A stretch of DNA of 64,000 nt from JAMXLO01 sp046732975 (GTDB taxonomy: Bacteria; Pseudomonadota; Alphaproteobacteria; Acetobacterales; Acetobacteraceae): positions 10,043-74,042 of the forward strand of contig JBKPOG010000107.1 in NCBI GenBank assembly GCA_046732975.1, written 5' to 3'. Numbering within the stretch: position 1 is the first letter of the stretch; each line of letters begins with the position of its first letter. Both the position numbers and the translations under genes were made by a program. The notes under the pieces were generated by a model. It was not told the origin of the DNA. It saw only the letters and a program-made list of their open reading frames with translations, and ran no database searches. Below, piece after piece: positions 44,060 through 51,476 of this stretch.

Positions 44060-45707
44060 TGTCAGGACAATCCGCTCTCCCCGCGGCACGGATCTCACCG
44101 CAAAGTCGTGGCTGACCGAAGCGCCCATGCGCATGCTGATGAACAACCTCGATCCCGAGGTGGCTGAACGGCCTGGTGAACTTATCGTCTATGGTGGCAT
44201 GGGCCGTGCAGCGCGCGATTGGGACAGCTACGATCGTATCGTCACTACCTTGCGGCGGCTGGAAGTGAACCAGACGCTGCTGATCCAGTCCGGCAAGCCA
44301 GTCGGCGTGTTCCGCACGCATGAAGACGCACCGCGGGTGCTGATCGCCAATTCCAACCTTGTGCCGCACTGGGCCACCTGGGAACACTTCAACGAACTCG
44401 ACCGCAAGGGTCTGATGATGTTCGGCCAGATGACCGCGGGTTCGTGGATCTACATTGGCAGCCAGGGAATTATCCAGGGCACGTATGAGACCTTCGTCGA
44501 AATTGGCCGTCAGCACTATGGCGGGAATCTCGCGGGGCGCTGGGTTCTGACCGCCGGTCTCGGCGGCATGGGTGGCGCGCAGCCCTTGGCTGCGACGATG
44601 GCGGGCGCGTCGCTGCTGGCGATCGAATGCCAGCCCAGCCGGATCGAGATGCGTTTGCAGACCGGGTACTTAGACATGCAGGCGAGCGACTTGGACGAAG
44701 CGCTGGCGGTCATCGAACGCTCCTGTCGCGAACGCAAGCCAACCTCGGTCGCGCTACTCGGCAACGCAGCGGACATCCTGCCGGAGCTGGTGCGTCGCGG
44801 CGTGCGCCCCGATGTGGTGACGGACCAGACTTCGTCGCATGATCCGGCGAACGGGTATTTGCCGAAAGGCTGGTCGGTTGCCGAATGGGAACGCCGCCGC
44901 GAAACGGCACCTGCTGATGTCGCCGCTGCGGCGCGCACGTCGATCGCCGAACATGTCGCCGCCATGCTCGCCTTCCACCGGATGGGTGTGCCGACGGTGG
45001 ATTACGGCAACAACATCCGCCAGGTGGCCAAAGACGCTGGCGTGGCCGAGGCGTTTGACTTTCCCGGCTTCGTGCCGGCCTACATCCGTCCGCTGTTCTG
45101 CCGCGGCATCGGCCCATTCCGCTGGGCCGCACTGTCAGGCGACCCGGAAGACATCTACCGCACCGATGCCAAGGTGAAGGAACTGCTGCCCACTCACACT
45201 CACCTGCATCACTGGCTCGACATGGCGCGGTCCCGCATACACTTTCAGGGGTTGCCGGCGCGCATCTGCTGGGTTGGTCTGGGTGATCGCCACCGGCTGG
45301 GACTGGCCTTCAACGACATGGTCGCAAGCGGCGAACTGAAGGCGCCGATTGTCATCGGTCGCGATCATCTCGATGCCGGCTCCGTCGCCTCGCCTAACCG
45401 TGAGACCGAGGCGATGCGTGACGGCTCGGATGCAGTATCAGACTGGCCGATGCTGAACGCCCTGCTGAACTGTGCGTCAGGCGCCACTTGGGTTTCGCTG
45501 CATCATGGTGGCGGGGTTGGGATTGGTTACTCGCAGCACGCAGGCATGGTTATCGTGTGCGATGGCACCGAAGCCGCGGCACGACGCATTGAGCGCGTCC
45601 TATGGAATGATCCGGCCACCGGCGTGATGCGACACGCCGATGCCGGCTACGATATCGCGCGCGATTGCGCGCGTCAGAACGGCCTGGATCTGCCCGGAAT
45701 TCTATGA
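44043..45707 (+). CDS. hutU: Urocanate hydratase (urocanase)
   Basis: Converts urocanate to imidazolonepropionate using tightly bound NAD+. The 554-aa product has the typical start RGTDLTAKSWLTEAPMRMLMNNLDP, then IVYGGMGRAARDWDSYD, GRWVLTAGLGGMGGAQPLAATMAGA (NAD+-binding) and DQTSSHDPANGYLPKGW. The C-terminal SGATWVSLHHGGGVGIGYSQHAG is also conserved. ATG at 44043 lies inside the 3' end of hutH. The next hut genes (hutI, hutG or hutF) are not in the window; a convergent VOC gene follows 4 nt later. Confidence 0.95.
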   Translation: MPQISNVRTIRSPRGTDLTAKSWLTEAPMRMLMNNLDPEVAERPGELIVYGGMGRAARDWDSYDRIVTTLRRLEVNQTLLIQSGKPVGVFRTHEDAPRVLIANSNLVPHWATWEHFNELDRKGLMMFGQMTAGSWIYIGSQGIIQGTYETFVEIGRQHYGGNLAGRWVLTAGLGGMGGAQPLAATMAGASLLAIECQPSRIEMRLQTGYLDMQASDLDEALAVIERSCRERKPTSVALLGNAADILPELVRRGVRPDVVTDQTSSHDPANGYLPKGWSVAEWERRRETAPADVAAAARTSIAEHVAAMLAFHRMGVPTVDYGNNIRQVAKDAGVAEAFDFPGFVPAYIRPLFCRGIGPFRWAALSGDPEDIYRTDAKVKELLPTHTHLHHWLDMARSRIHFQGLPARICWVGLGDRHRLGLAFNDMVASGELKAPIVIGRDHLDAGSVASPNRETEAMRDGSDAVSDWPMLNALLNCASGATWVSLHHGGGVGIGYSQHAGMVIVCDGTEAAARRIERVLWNDPATGVMRHADAGYDIARDCARQNGLDLPGIL

Positions 45708-45711
45708 GCGC

Positions 45712-46122
45712 TCAGCGCGCCGGCGTCTCCGCCGCGTCGAAGTTGCACTCCACCGCGATCCCGTCCGGATCGTAATAGAACAGCTGCGTCATGTTCAGGC
45801 GCGGCAGTACACGTTCGTCGTACTTGACACTGTTCCGCTCCAGCGTGGCCTTCATATCCTTCAACCCGGCGCAGGCGAAGGCGATGTGGTCCAACCGGCC
45901 AGTCTTTGCCGGGTCGCTTGAACTGTCGGGGATCTGCTCAATCTCGGGCCGATGCCCGATCAGGTGCACCGTCGGTACGTCGCCGCAATACAGCCAGTAG
46001 CCCGGGAAATTCAGCGGCGGACGATCGCCGACCTTCAGCCCGACGATATCGGTGTAAAAATCCTTGGTTGCCTCCAGATCCCTCGCCAGGATCGTGTAGT
46101 GGTTGAGCGACGTTGCAGGCAT
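45712..46122 (-). CDS. VOC superfamily dioxygenase/glyoxalase-like protein
   Basis: A 136-aa VOC protein: LNHYTILARDLEATKDFYTDIVGLKVGDRPP opens the first module and LDHIAFACAGLKDMKATLERN opens the second. It ends TQLFYYDPDGIAVECNFD. His8 and the C-terminal glutamate match metal-ligand positions of the family. It lies downstream of the flavin monooxygenase gene on the same strand with a 14-nt gap, so both may act on the same substrate. The reaction is not determinable. Confidence 0.82.
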   Translation of the reverse strand: MPATSLNHYTILARDLEATKDFYTDIVGLKVGDRPPLNFPGYWLYCGDVPTVHLIGHRPEIEQIPDSSSDPAKTGRLDHIAFACAGLKDMKATLERNSVKYDERVLPRLNMTQLFYYDPDGIAVECNFDAAETPAR

Positions 46123-46136
46123 TGCATCTCCCTCCG

Positions 46137-47270
46137 TCAGAAAACGTTTTCCGGCTCCATGCCGAACAGGATTTGGCCGACTGACTCATAGTGCAGCTGC
46201 CGCCCTTGCGACTGCTGCGCCACCGTGTGGATATCGCGCAGACGCTGTTCGAACGGCTGCTCCTCAAACACTGCCATCGACCCGGCGGCATGATACAGCG
46301 TGTTGACAATCTCGCGCGACTGCTGGATCGCCCAGGTCGAGGCCAGCCGGATCATCGCGCGATCCTCGGCCGTCTGCTGTCCAGTCGCCTCGACGTGCCC
46401 CCAGGCGGTCTCCCAGATCGTGTGCAGAAAGGCGCGCGCCGACCGCCAGCGCGCCTCGCATTGCGCAAGCTGCGACTGCACCACGTTGTTCTCGCGCATC
46501 GGCTTCGACGCGCCGCGCGACACCTTGTTGGCCGGCAGGTCGAGGAAGTCCTTGATCGTGCCGCGGGCGATGCCCAACCCCACGCCGGCAAACCCGCAGG
46601 AATATAGCTGGTTGCTGGTGAACCGATACAGCAGCCCGTCCTCGCGCCGCTCCTCAGGGTTATCGCGCGACGCGGTGAAGCGTTGCGGGACGAACAGGTC
46701 CTTGATGACGTATTCGTTGCTGGCAGTACCGCGCAGACCGACGGTGTGCCAGATGTCGTTCACCTGCACACTGGCCTTGGGGAACAGCATCGTACGGACC
46801 TTGCCGGTGCCGGCCACCGGCATATGCGCACCCAGCCACCGGGCGTGTGCGCAGCCGCTGGCGAAGCGCCACTTGCCGCTGATGCGATAGCCACCATCCA
46901 CCGGCTGAGCCTCATACGGCGCACCAGGCGGCCCCCAGGCCAGGATGCCGGTCGGTGGACCGAACATCTCACACGCCACCTCGCGATCCAGATAAGCCGC
47001 GGTCATGGAACAGCCATTGTTTTGGCCGACGCACCACGCCACCGACGCGTTGGCTTCGGCGAACGCTTCGGTCACTTGCGTGAACAGCACCGGCCTTAAC
47101 TCGGCGCCGCCGAGAAAACTTGGCTGCAGCATCCGGAAGAAGCCGCCGTCGATCAGCGCCTTGACCACGTGCTCCGGCAACTCGCGGCGGCGCTCGATCT
47201 CGTCGCCGGCCTCAACCAGCATCGGCGCCAGGTCACGCGCCCGTTGGATGAATTGCCCGCCGTCGGTCAT
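46137..47270 (-). CDS. Acyl-CoA dehydrogenase-fold flavin-dependent monooxygenase (HsaA/DszC-like)
   Basis: A 377-aa protein of the group D flavoprotein monooxygenase type. The N-terminal helical domain has LPEHVVKALIDGGFFRMLQPSFLGGAEL. The middle beta domain has GYRISGKWRFASGCAHARWLGAHMPV, and the C-terminal domain has GSMAVFEEQPFEQRLRDIHTVAQQSQGR. The absence of the catalytic glutamate context of true acyl-CoA dehydrogenases and the similarity to HsaA/HpaB2-type enzymes favour a hydroxylase needing an external reductase, which is not nearby. It may form a pair with the downstream VOC gene. Confidence 0.82.
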   Translation of the reverse strand: MTDGGQFIQRARDLAPMLVEAGDEIERRRELPEHVVKALIDGGFFRMLQPSFLGGAELRPVLFTQVTEAFAEANASVAWCVGQNNGCSMTAAYLDREVACEMFGPPTGILAWGPPGAPYEAQPVDGGYRISGKWRFASGCAHARWLGAHMPVAGTGKVRTMLFPKASVQVNDIWHTVGLRGTASNEYVIKDLFVPQRFTASRDNPEERREDGLLYRFTSNQLYSCGFAGVGLGIARGTIKDFLDLPANKVSRGASKPMRENNVVQSQLAQCEARWRSARAFLHTIWETAWGHVEATGQQTAEDRAMIRLASTWAIQQSREIVNTLYHAAGSMAVFEEQPFEQRLRDIHTVAQQSQGRQLHYESVGQILFGMEPENVF

Positions 47271-47314
47271 GCCTGCTTCTCCAGCCTCTCCAGTCCGGTG
47301 ATGGCGTCGGGCAT
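47267..47314 (-). CDS. Putative 15-aa leader peptide coupled to the flavin monooxygenase gene
   Basis: ATG at 47314 with GGAGAGAAGA directly upstream opens MPDAITGLERLEKQA, whose TGA overlaps the monooxygenase start (ATGA at 47267-47270). The monooxygenase itself has GGAGAAGC close to its ATG, inside this mini-ORF. The arrangement suggests translational coupling or a regulatory leader; no stalling motif is evident. Confidence 0.4.
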   Translation of the reverse strand: MPDAITGLERLEKQA

Positions 47315-47459
47315 TCTTCTCTCCTGTTGGCCGCTCCAGCGTGCCACCGTTCGATCATTGCGACCATCCCCTGCCCTTTGGGCGGGCGCAATGCGCCGAC
47401 GTGCCGCCAGCTTGAGAACTATGCGCTGGGTCGGCAGGCAAGAGGCGGAAGTGACGGAC

Positions 47460-48647
47460 TCAGGCCGCCGGCTTGGCGCCGAAATGCTTTCGCAGACGGG
47501 AGACCGCCTCATCGAGCACTTCGTCCCGCTTGCAGAAGGCGAAGCGCGCGTAATGGCTGGGCGCGTCCGGGGCATCGTAGAACGCCGAGACAGGAATCGC
47601 GGTCACCTTGGCGCGTTCGGTGATGTGCCGGCAGAACGCGACATCGTCGCCGTTGAATCCCAGAGGCCGAAAGTCGGCAGAAATGAAGTAGCTCCCCCTG
47701 GTCGGCAGCATCGTCAGCCCCAGGCTCGCCAGTCCCGCCGCGAGGCGATCGCGCTTCGCCTGCAATGCGCCTGATAACGAGGCAAAATACGCGTCGTCTT
47801 TGGCCAGTCCGACTGCCACAGCGCGTTGCAGGTTTGGCGCCGTGGTAAAGGTCAGGTTCTGGTGCGCCTTCGCCACGTTGGTCGCAATCGCTGCGGGCGC
47901 GGTGACGTAGCCGACTTTCCAGCCGGTCAAAGAAAACGTCTTACCGGCGCTGCCGATCCGCATGGTGCGCTCCCGCATGCCTGGCAGGGTCATCAGCGGG
48001 ACGTGGCGCGCGCCGTCGAACGTCAGGTGCTCGTAGACCTCATCGCAGATCGCGTAGGCGTCGTGCCGCAGCACGAGTTGGGCGATGAAGCCCAGTTCCT
48101 CCTCGGTGAACACCTTCCCGCAGGGGTTCATCGGCGAATTCAACAGGATTGCCTTGGTGGCCGGCCCGAACGCATCGGCGAGTGCAGCACGCGGCAGTGA
48201 CCAGTCAGGCGGCTGCAATCGCACGAAGCGCGGGATCGCCCCGAGAAGTCGAACCACGGGCGCATAAGTGTCGTAGAGCGGTTCGATCAGGACCACCTCA
48301 TCACCCGGGTTCACCACCGCCATCAGGCAGGCGGTGATCGCCTCGGTCGCCCCAGACGTCACCACCACCTCGCGCGCCCAATCGACTTGCAGCCCGTAGA
48401 ACCGACGATTTGCGGCTGCCACCGCCTGGCGCAGCTCCGGTAAGCCTGGCATCGGCGGGTACTGGTTGCGGCCGTCCTTCAGGGCATCTGCCGCCGCGTG
48501 CACGACATCGGCCGGCCCGTCGGTGTCAGGAAATCCCTGCCCCAGGTTGATCGCGTCGTGTTCGACCGCGAGCGCCGACATGACGGTGAAGATCGTCGTT
48601 CCGATGCCGGAGAGCAGCGTATTTGCAGGTTTCACAGGAATGCTCAC
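47460..48647 (-). CDS. PLP-dependent aminotransferase, class I/II
   Basis: Fold-type I aminotransferase of 395 aa from the GTG at 48647. It has INLGQGFPDTDGP near the N-terminus, NQYPPMPGLPELRQAVA, NSPMNPCGKVFTEEEL, CDEVYEHLTFDG, and the Schiff-base lysine (about Lys236) in GSAGKTFSLTGWKVGY. These resemble methionine/glutamine/kynurenine aminotransferase-like enzymes. The start is uncertain: an in-frame GTG at 48740 would add 31 residues unlike the family, and no site has a strong ribosome sequence. It is divergent from glnB; the 189 bp beyond its stop (47271-47459) carries the leader peptide only. Confidence 0.87.
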   Translation of the reverse strand: MSIPVKPANTLLSGIGTTIFTVMSALAVEHDAINLGQGFPDTDGPADVVHAAADALKDGRNQYPPMPGLPELRQAVAAANRRFYGLQVDWAREVVVTSGATEAITACLMAVVNPGDEVVLIEPLYDTYAPVVRLLGAIPRFVRLQPPDWSLPRAALADAFGPATKAILLNSPMNPCGKVFTEEELGFIAQLVLRHDAYAICDEVYEHLTFDGARHVPLMTLPGMRERTMRIGSAGKTFSLTGWKVGYVTAPAAIATNVAKAHQNLTFTTAPNLQRAVAVGLAKDDAYFASLSGALQAKRDRLAAGLASLGLTMLPTRGSYFISADFRPLGFNGDDVAFCRHITERAKVTAIPVSAFYDAPDAPSHYARFAFCKRDEVLDEAVSRLRKHFGAKPAA

Positions 48648-48811
48648 CGGTTGCTTGCGCGCCACAGTATGGATTCCGCCGATCACCCCTTCAACCTGTA
48701 CCGACAAAGGCCCGCCGCGGATTGCCCAAATAGCAGGCACTTGTGCAGCAAATGCGCCTAGGGCCTAATCGCCGTGTCTTCTACTCCCTGTGGTAAGTCC
48801 TGATTGCCGCT

Positions 48812-48827
48812 TGGCACGGCGCGTGCA
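48812..48827 (+). promoter_or_regulatory. Sigma-54 (-24/-12) promoter upstream of glnB
   Basis: TGGCACG at 48812-48818, four bases, then GTGCA at 48823-48827 match the RpoN consensus TGGCACG-N4-TTGCA with one change, retaining the invariant GG and GC at the correct spacing. It lies 84 bp before the glnB start. NtrC-activated sigma-54 control of glnBA is established in alphaproteobacteria, which supports the call; the activator site itself was not resolved. Confidence 0.75.
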
Positions 48828-48910
48828 AATCTGTGGCGCTGCCGTTCCGTTCACGACCGAGCCGGGCAGTCATACAAGGAGGCCCGGGCGCCCCCGGGAA
48901 TTGGACGCGC

Positions 48911-49249
48911 ATGAAGAAGATCGAGGCTGTTATCAAGCCGTTCAAACTGGACGAGGTGAAAGAAGCGCTGCACGAGGTCGGGCTGCAAGGCATTACCGTG
49001 GTGGAAGCGAAAGGGTTTGGCCGTCAGAAGGGCCACACCGAGCTGTATCGCGGGGCCGAATACGTGGTCGACTTCCTCCCCAAGGTTAAGATCGAGGTCG
49101 TATGCGAAGACGCGGTCCTGGAACGCGCGGTTGAGGCAATCATCAATTCCGCCCGCACCGGACGCATCGGCGACGGCAAGATCTTTGTCTCCTCGGTCGA
49201 GGACGTCATTCGCATCCGTACCGGTGAACGCGGCGAGGATGCGATCTAG
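48911..49249 (+). CDS. glnB: Nitrogen regulatory protein P-II (GlnB)
   Basis: Trimeric signal protein that reports nitrogen, 2-oxoglutarate and energy status to NtrB, GlnE and other targets. The 112-aa product has the PII signature MKKIEAVIKPFKLDEVKEAL, the T-loop GFGRQKGHTELYRGAEY with the uridylylation tyrosine Tyr51, and the ATP-binding C-terminal motif ARTGRIGDGKIFV. ATG at 48911 gives the canonical N-terminus. It precedes glnA by 159 bp, the standard alphaproteobacterial glnBA arrangement. Confidence 0.96.
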   Translation: MKKIEAVIKPFKLDEVKEALHEVGLQGITVVEAKGFGRQKGHTELYRGAEYVVDFLPKVKIEVVCEDAVLERAVEAIINSARTGRIGDGKIFVSSVEDVIRIRTGERGEDAI

Positions 49250-49408
49250 CGCGAGCGAAAATAGCTTTGGAACCCGCTTTCGGCCTGTGGCGGAAACGAG
49301 TAGATGGGCCGCTTCGCGAAGGGGTCGCATGGTGCGGCCCTCCTTCTGTCTGCACCGGCCGCGATGGGTTGCTGGTGCGCCAACCGAGAACCGGGACGGG
49401 GAATTTAG

Positions 49409-50842
49409 ATGGCGAGAAGGCCTTCGGGCGCCAGCGAGGGCGTTGGCAAGGTTCTGGAAATGCTGACCGAGCATTCGGTGGAGTATGTGGACCTGCGGTT
49501 CACTGATCCGCGTGGCAAGTGGCAGCATACGGCACAGCATGTCTCCACCATCGAGGAAGACACTTTCCGCGATGGAATCATGTTCGACGGCTCCTCGATC
49601 GCAGGCTGGAAGGCGATCAACGAGTCGGACATGATCCTGATGCCGGACGCCGATACCGCGGTGATGGACCCGTTCTCCGCCAAGCCCAGCCTGATCCTGT
49701 TCTGCGATATCGTCGAGCCGTCCACTGGCCAGCCCTACAATCGCGATCCGCGCAGCACGGCGAAGAAGGCTGAGGCCTTTCTGAGGTCGTCAGGTGTTGG
49801 CGATACGGCATTTTTCGGACCCGAAGCCGAGTTTTTCGTATTCGACAGCGTGCGCTTTGGGACCGGCGGCAACTATGGCACCTACCAGCTGGACAGCCAG
49901 GAAGGTCCGCAGGCAAGCCTGAAGGATTATCCGGAAGGCAATATGGGCCACCGTCCCGTGGTGAAGGGCGGCTATTTCCCCGTCCCGCCGGTTGACAGCG
50001 AAAGCGACCTGCGCGCCGAGATGCTGTCCACCATGGGCGAAATGGGCGTGGTGGTCGAGAAGCACCACCACGAGGTCGGCCAGAGCCAGCACGAGCTGGG
50101 CATGAAGTTCGGCCCGCTGGTGAAGATGGCGGACGCCCTGCAGATCTATAAGTACTGCATCCACAATGTCGCGCACAGCTACGGCAAGACCGCGACATTC
50201 ATGCCGAAGCCGATATTCGGCGACAATGGCTCGGGTATGCATGTACACCAATCGATCTGGAAGGCCGGTAAGCCGCTGTTCGCCGGCAACGGCTATGCTG
50301 ACCTTTCCGAGACGGCGCTGTACTACATAGGCGGCATCATCAAGCACGCGAAGGCTCTGAACGCGCTCACCAATCCGCTGACGAACAGCTACAAGCGCCT
50401 GATTCCTGGCTTCGAGGCTCCAGTGCTGCTGGCCTACTCAGCGCGCAACCGGTCCGCGTCGTGCCGAATCCCATACGCGACCAGCCCGAAGGCAAAGCGG
50501 GTCGAAGTGCGGTTTCCTGATCCCGGCGCCAACCCCTACCTTGCGTTTGCCGCCATGCTGATGGCCGGGCTGGATGGCATCCGCAACAAGATCCATCCCG
50601 GCGATCCGATGGACAAGGACTTGTATGACCTGCCGCCCGAGGAACTGAAGGGCATTCCGACCGTTTGCGGCAGCCTGCGCGAATCGATTGCCGCGCTGGA
50701 AGGTGACCACGAGTTCCTGCTGGCCGGCGACGTGTTCAGCACGGACCAGATCGAGAGCTACATCGAGCTGAAGTGGGCCGAAGTGTATCGCTTTGAACAT
50801 ACGCCGCATCCGGTCGAATTCGAGATGTACTACTCGGTCTGA
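49409..50842 (+). CDS. glnA: Glutamine synthetase type I
   Basis: ATP-dependent ligation of ammonia to glutamate; a dodecamer. The 477-aa product has IMFDGSSIAGWKAINESDMIL, metal and substrate motifs FGPEAEFFVFD and VVEKHHHEVGQSQHELGMKF, the ATP-site KPIFGDNGSGMHVHQSIW, and SYKRLIPGFEAPVLLAYSARNRSASCRIP. DKDLYDLPPEE holds Tyr406, the expected adenylylation site, indicating the GS-I-beta type controlled by GlnE. The 159 bp between glnB and glnA has no clear second promoter. Confidence 0.97.
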   Translation: MARRPSGASEGVGKVLEMLTEHSVEYVDLRFTDPRGKWQHTAQHVSTIEEDTFRDGIMFDGSSIAGWKAINESDMILMPDADTAVMDPFSAKPSLILFCDIVEPSTGQPYNRDPRSTAKKAEAFLRSSGVGDTAFFGPEAEFFVFDSVRFGTGGNYGTYQLDSQEGPQASLKDYPEGNMGHRPVVKGGYFPVPPVDSESDLRAEMLSTMGEMGVVVEKHHHEVGQSQHELGMKFGPLVKMADALQIYKYCIHNVAHSYGKTATFMPKPIFGDNGSGMHVHQSIWKAGKPLFAGNGYADLSETALYYIGGIIKHAKALNALTNPLTNSYKRLIPGFEAPVLLAYSARNRSASCRIPYATSPKAKRVEVRFPDPGANPYLAFAAMLMAGLDGIRNKIHPGDPMDKDLYDLPPEELKGIPTVCGSLRESIAALEGDHEFLLAGDVFSTDQIESYIELKWAEVYRFEHTPHPVEFEMYYSV

Positions 50843-50863
50843 GCCCGGTCCGTCGGTCTTGAG

Positions 50864-50895
50864 CGCCCCGCCTATGCGCGGGGCGTTTTTGTTTT
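50864..50895 (+). terminator. Intrinsic terminator of the glnBA operon
   Basis: CGCCCCGC at 50864-50871 pairs perfectly with GCGGGGCG at 50878-50885 over a 6-nt loop, followed at once by TTTTTGTTTTT. A GC-rich 8-bp stem plus U-tract 22 nt after the glnA stop is a textbook Rho-independent terminator. Confidence 0.92.
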
Positions 50896-51030
50896 TGCTC
50901 GGTTATTAGGCAGATCAACGCGCCCCGGCGCTGCCCGGTTAACTGCGTCTTTACCAATTAGAGCATGGAAATGCTTGAGCGGCCGGCGATTCGTCCGCCG
51001 GCACTGAAGGCACCGGAGTCCTGCACTGTT

Positions 51031-51046
51031 CGGCACGATTCTTGAT
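51031..51046 (+). promoter_or_regulatory. Sigma-54-like promoter upstream of glnK
   Basis: CGGCACG at 51031-51037, four bases, then TTGAT at 51042-51046 fit the RpoN spacing with two mismatches, including A for C at the -12 GC. It is 67 bp before glnK. An inverted repeat AGCAT-GGAA-ATGCT at 50962-50975, about 70 bp further up, is placed where an NtrC dimer might bind. Both are weaker than the glnB promoter. Confidence 0.45.
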
Positions 51047-51112
51047 TGTGCCTGACTTGACCGTCCCGCCGCACAGGTGACGGCGGCGCAGAGCAGATTA
51101 AGGGGCAGCGAC

Positions 51113-51451
51113 ATGAAGCTGATCATGGCCATCATCAAGCCCTTCAAGCTGGACGACGTGCGCGAGGCACTGACGCCACTCGGTGTCCAGGGCCTCACCG
51201 TCTCCGAGGTGAAGGGGTTCGGCCGACAAAAGGGTCAGACCGAAATCTACCGTGGCGCGGAGTATCACGTGAACTTTCTGCCGAAGGTGAAGATCGAAGT
51301 GGTGGTTCCCGCCGACCTCACCGACCAGGTGATCGAGGCGATCAGCAAGTCGGGCCATACCGGCAAAATCGGCGACGGCAAGATCTTCGTCATGGATATC
51401 GAGCGCGCCGTGCGCATCCGCACCGGCGAGGTTGACGCCGCGGCACTCTAA
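51113..51451 (+). CDS. glnK: Nitrogen regulatory protein P-II (GlnK)
   Basis: Second PII paralogue, 112 aa, starting MKLIMAIIKPFKLDDVREAL, with T-loop GFGRQKGQTEIYRGAEY (Tyr51) and ARTG-equivalent KSGHTGKIGDGKIFVMDIERAVRIRTGE. AAGGGG lies 8 nt before the ATG. Its place 25 nt upstream of the ammonium channel identifies it as GlnK, which plugs AmtB when nitrogen is plentiful. It differs from the GlnB of this window at many positions, so it is not a recent duplicate. Confidence 0.95.
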   Translation: MKLIMAIIKPFKLDDVREALTPLGVQGLTVSEVKGFGRQKGQTEIYRGAEYHVNFLPKVKIEVVVPADLTDQVIEAISKSGHTGKIGDGKIFVMDIERAVRIRTGEVDAAAL

Positions 51452-51476
51452 GAGACCAAACAAAAGGAATAGCTAT

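Noticed and set aside
48740..48740. Upstream GTG as the start of the aminotransferase
   Set aside because: The extra 31 residues do not resemble family N-termini and would extend into the glnB upstream region; the GTG at 48647 gives a normal length.
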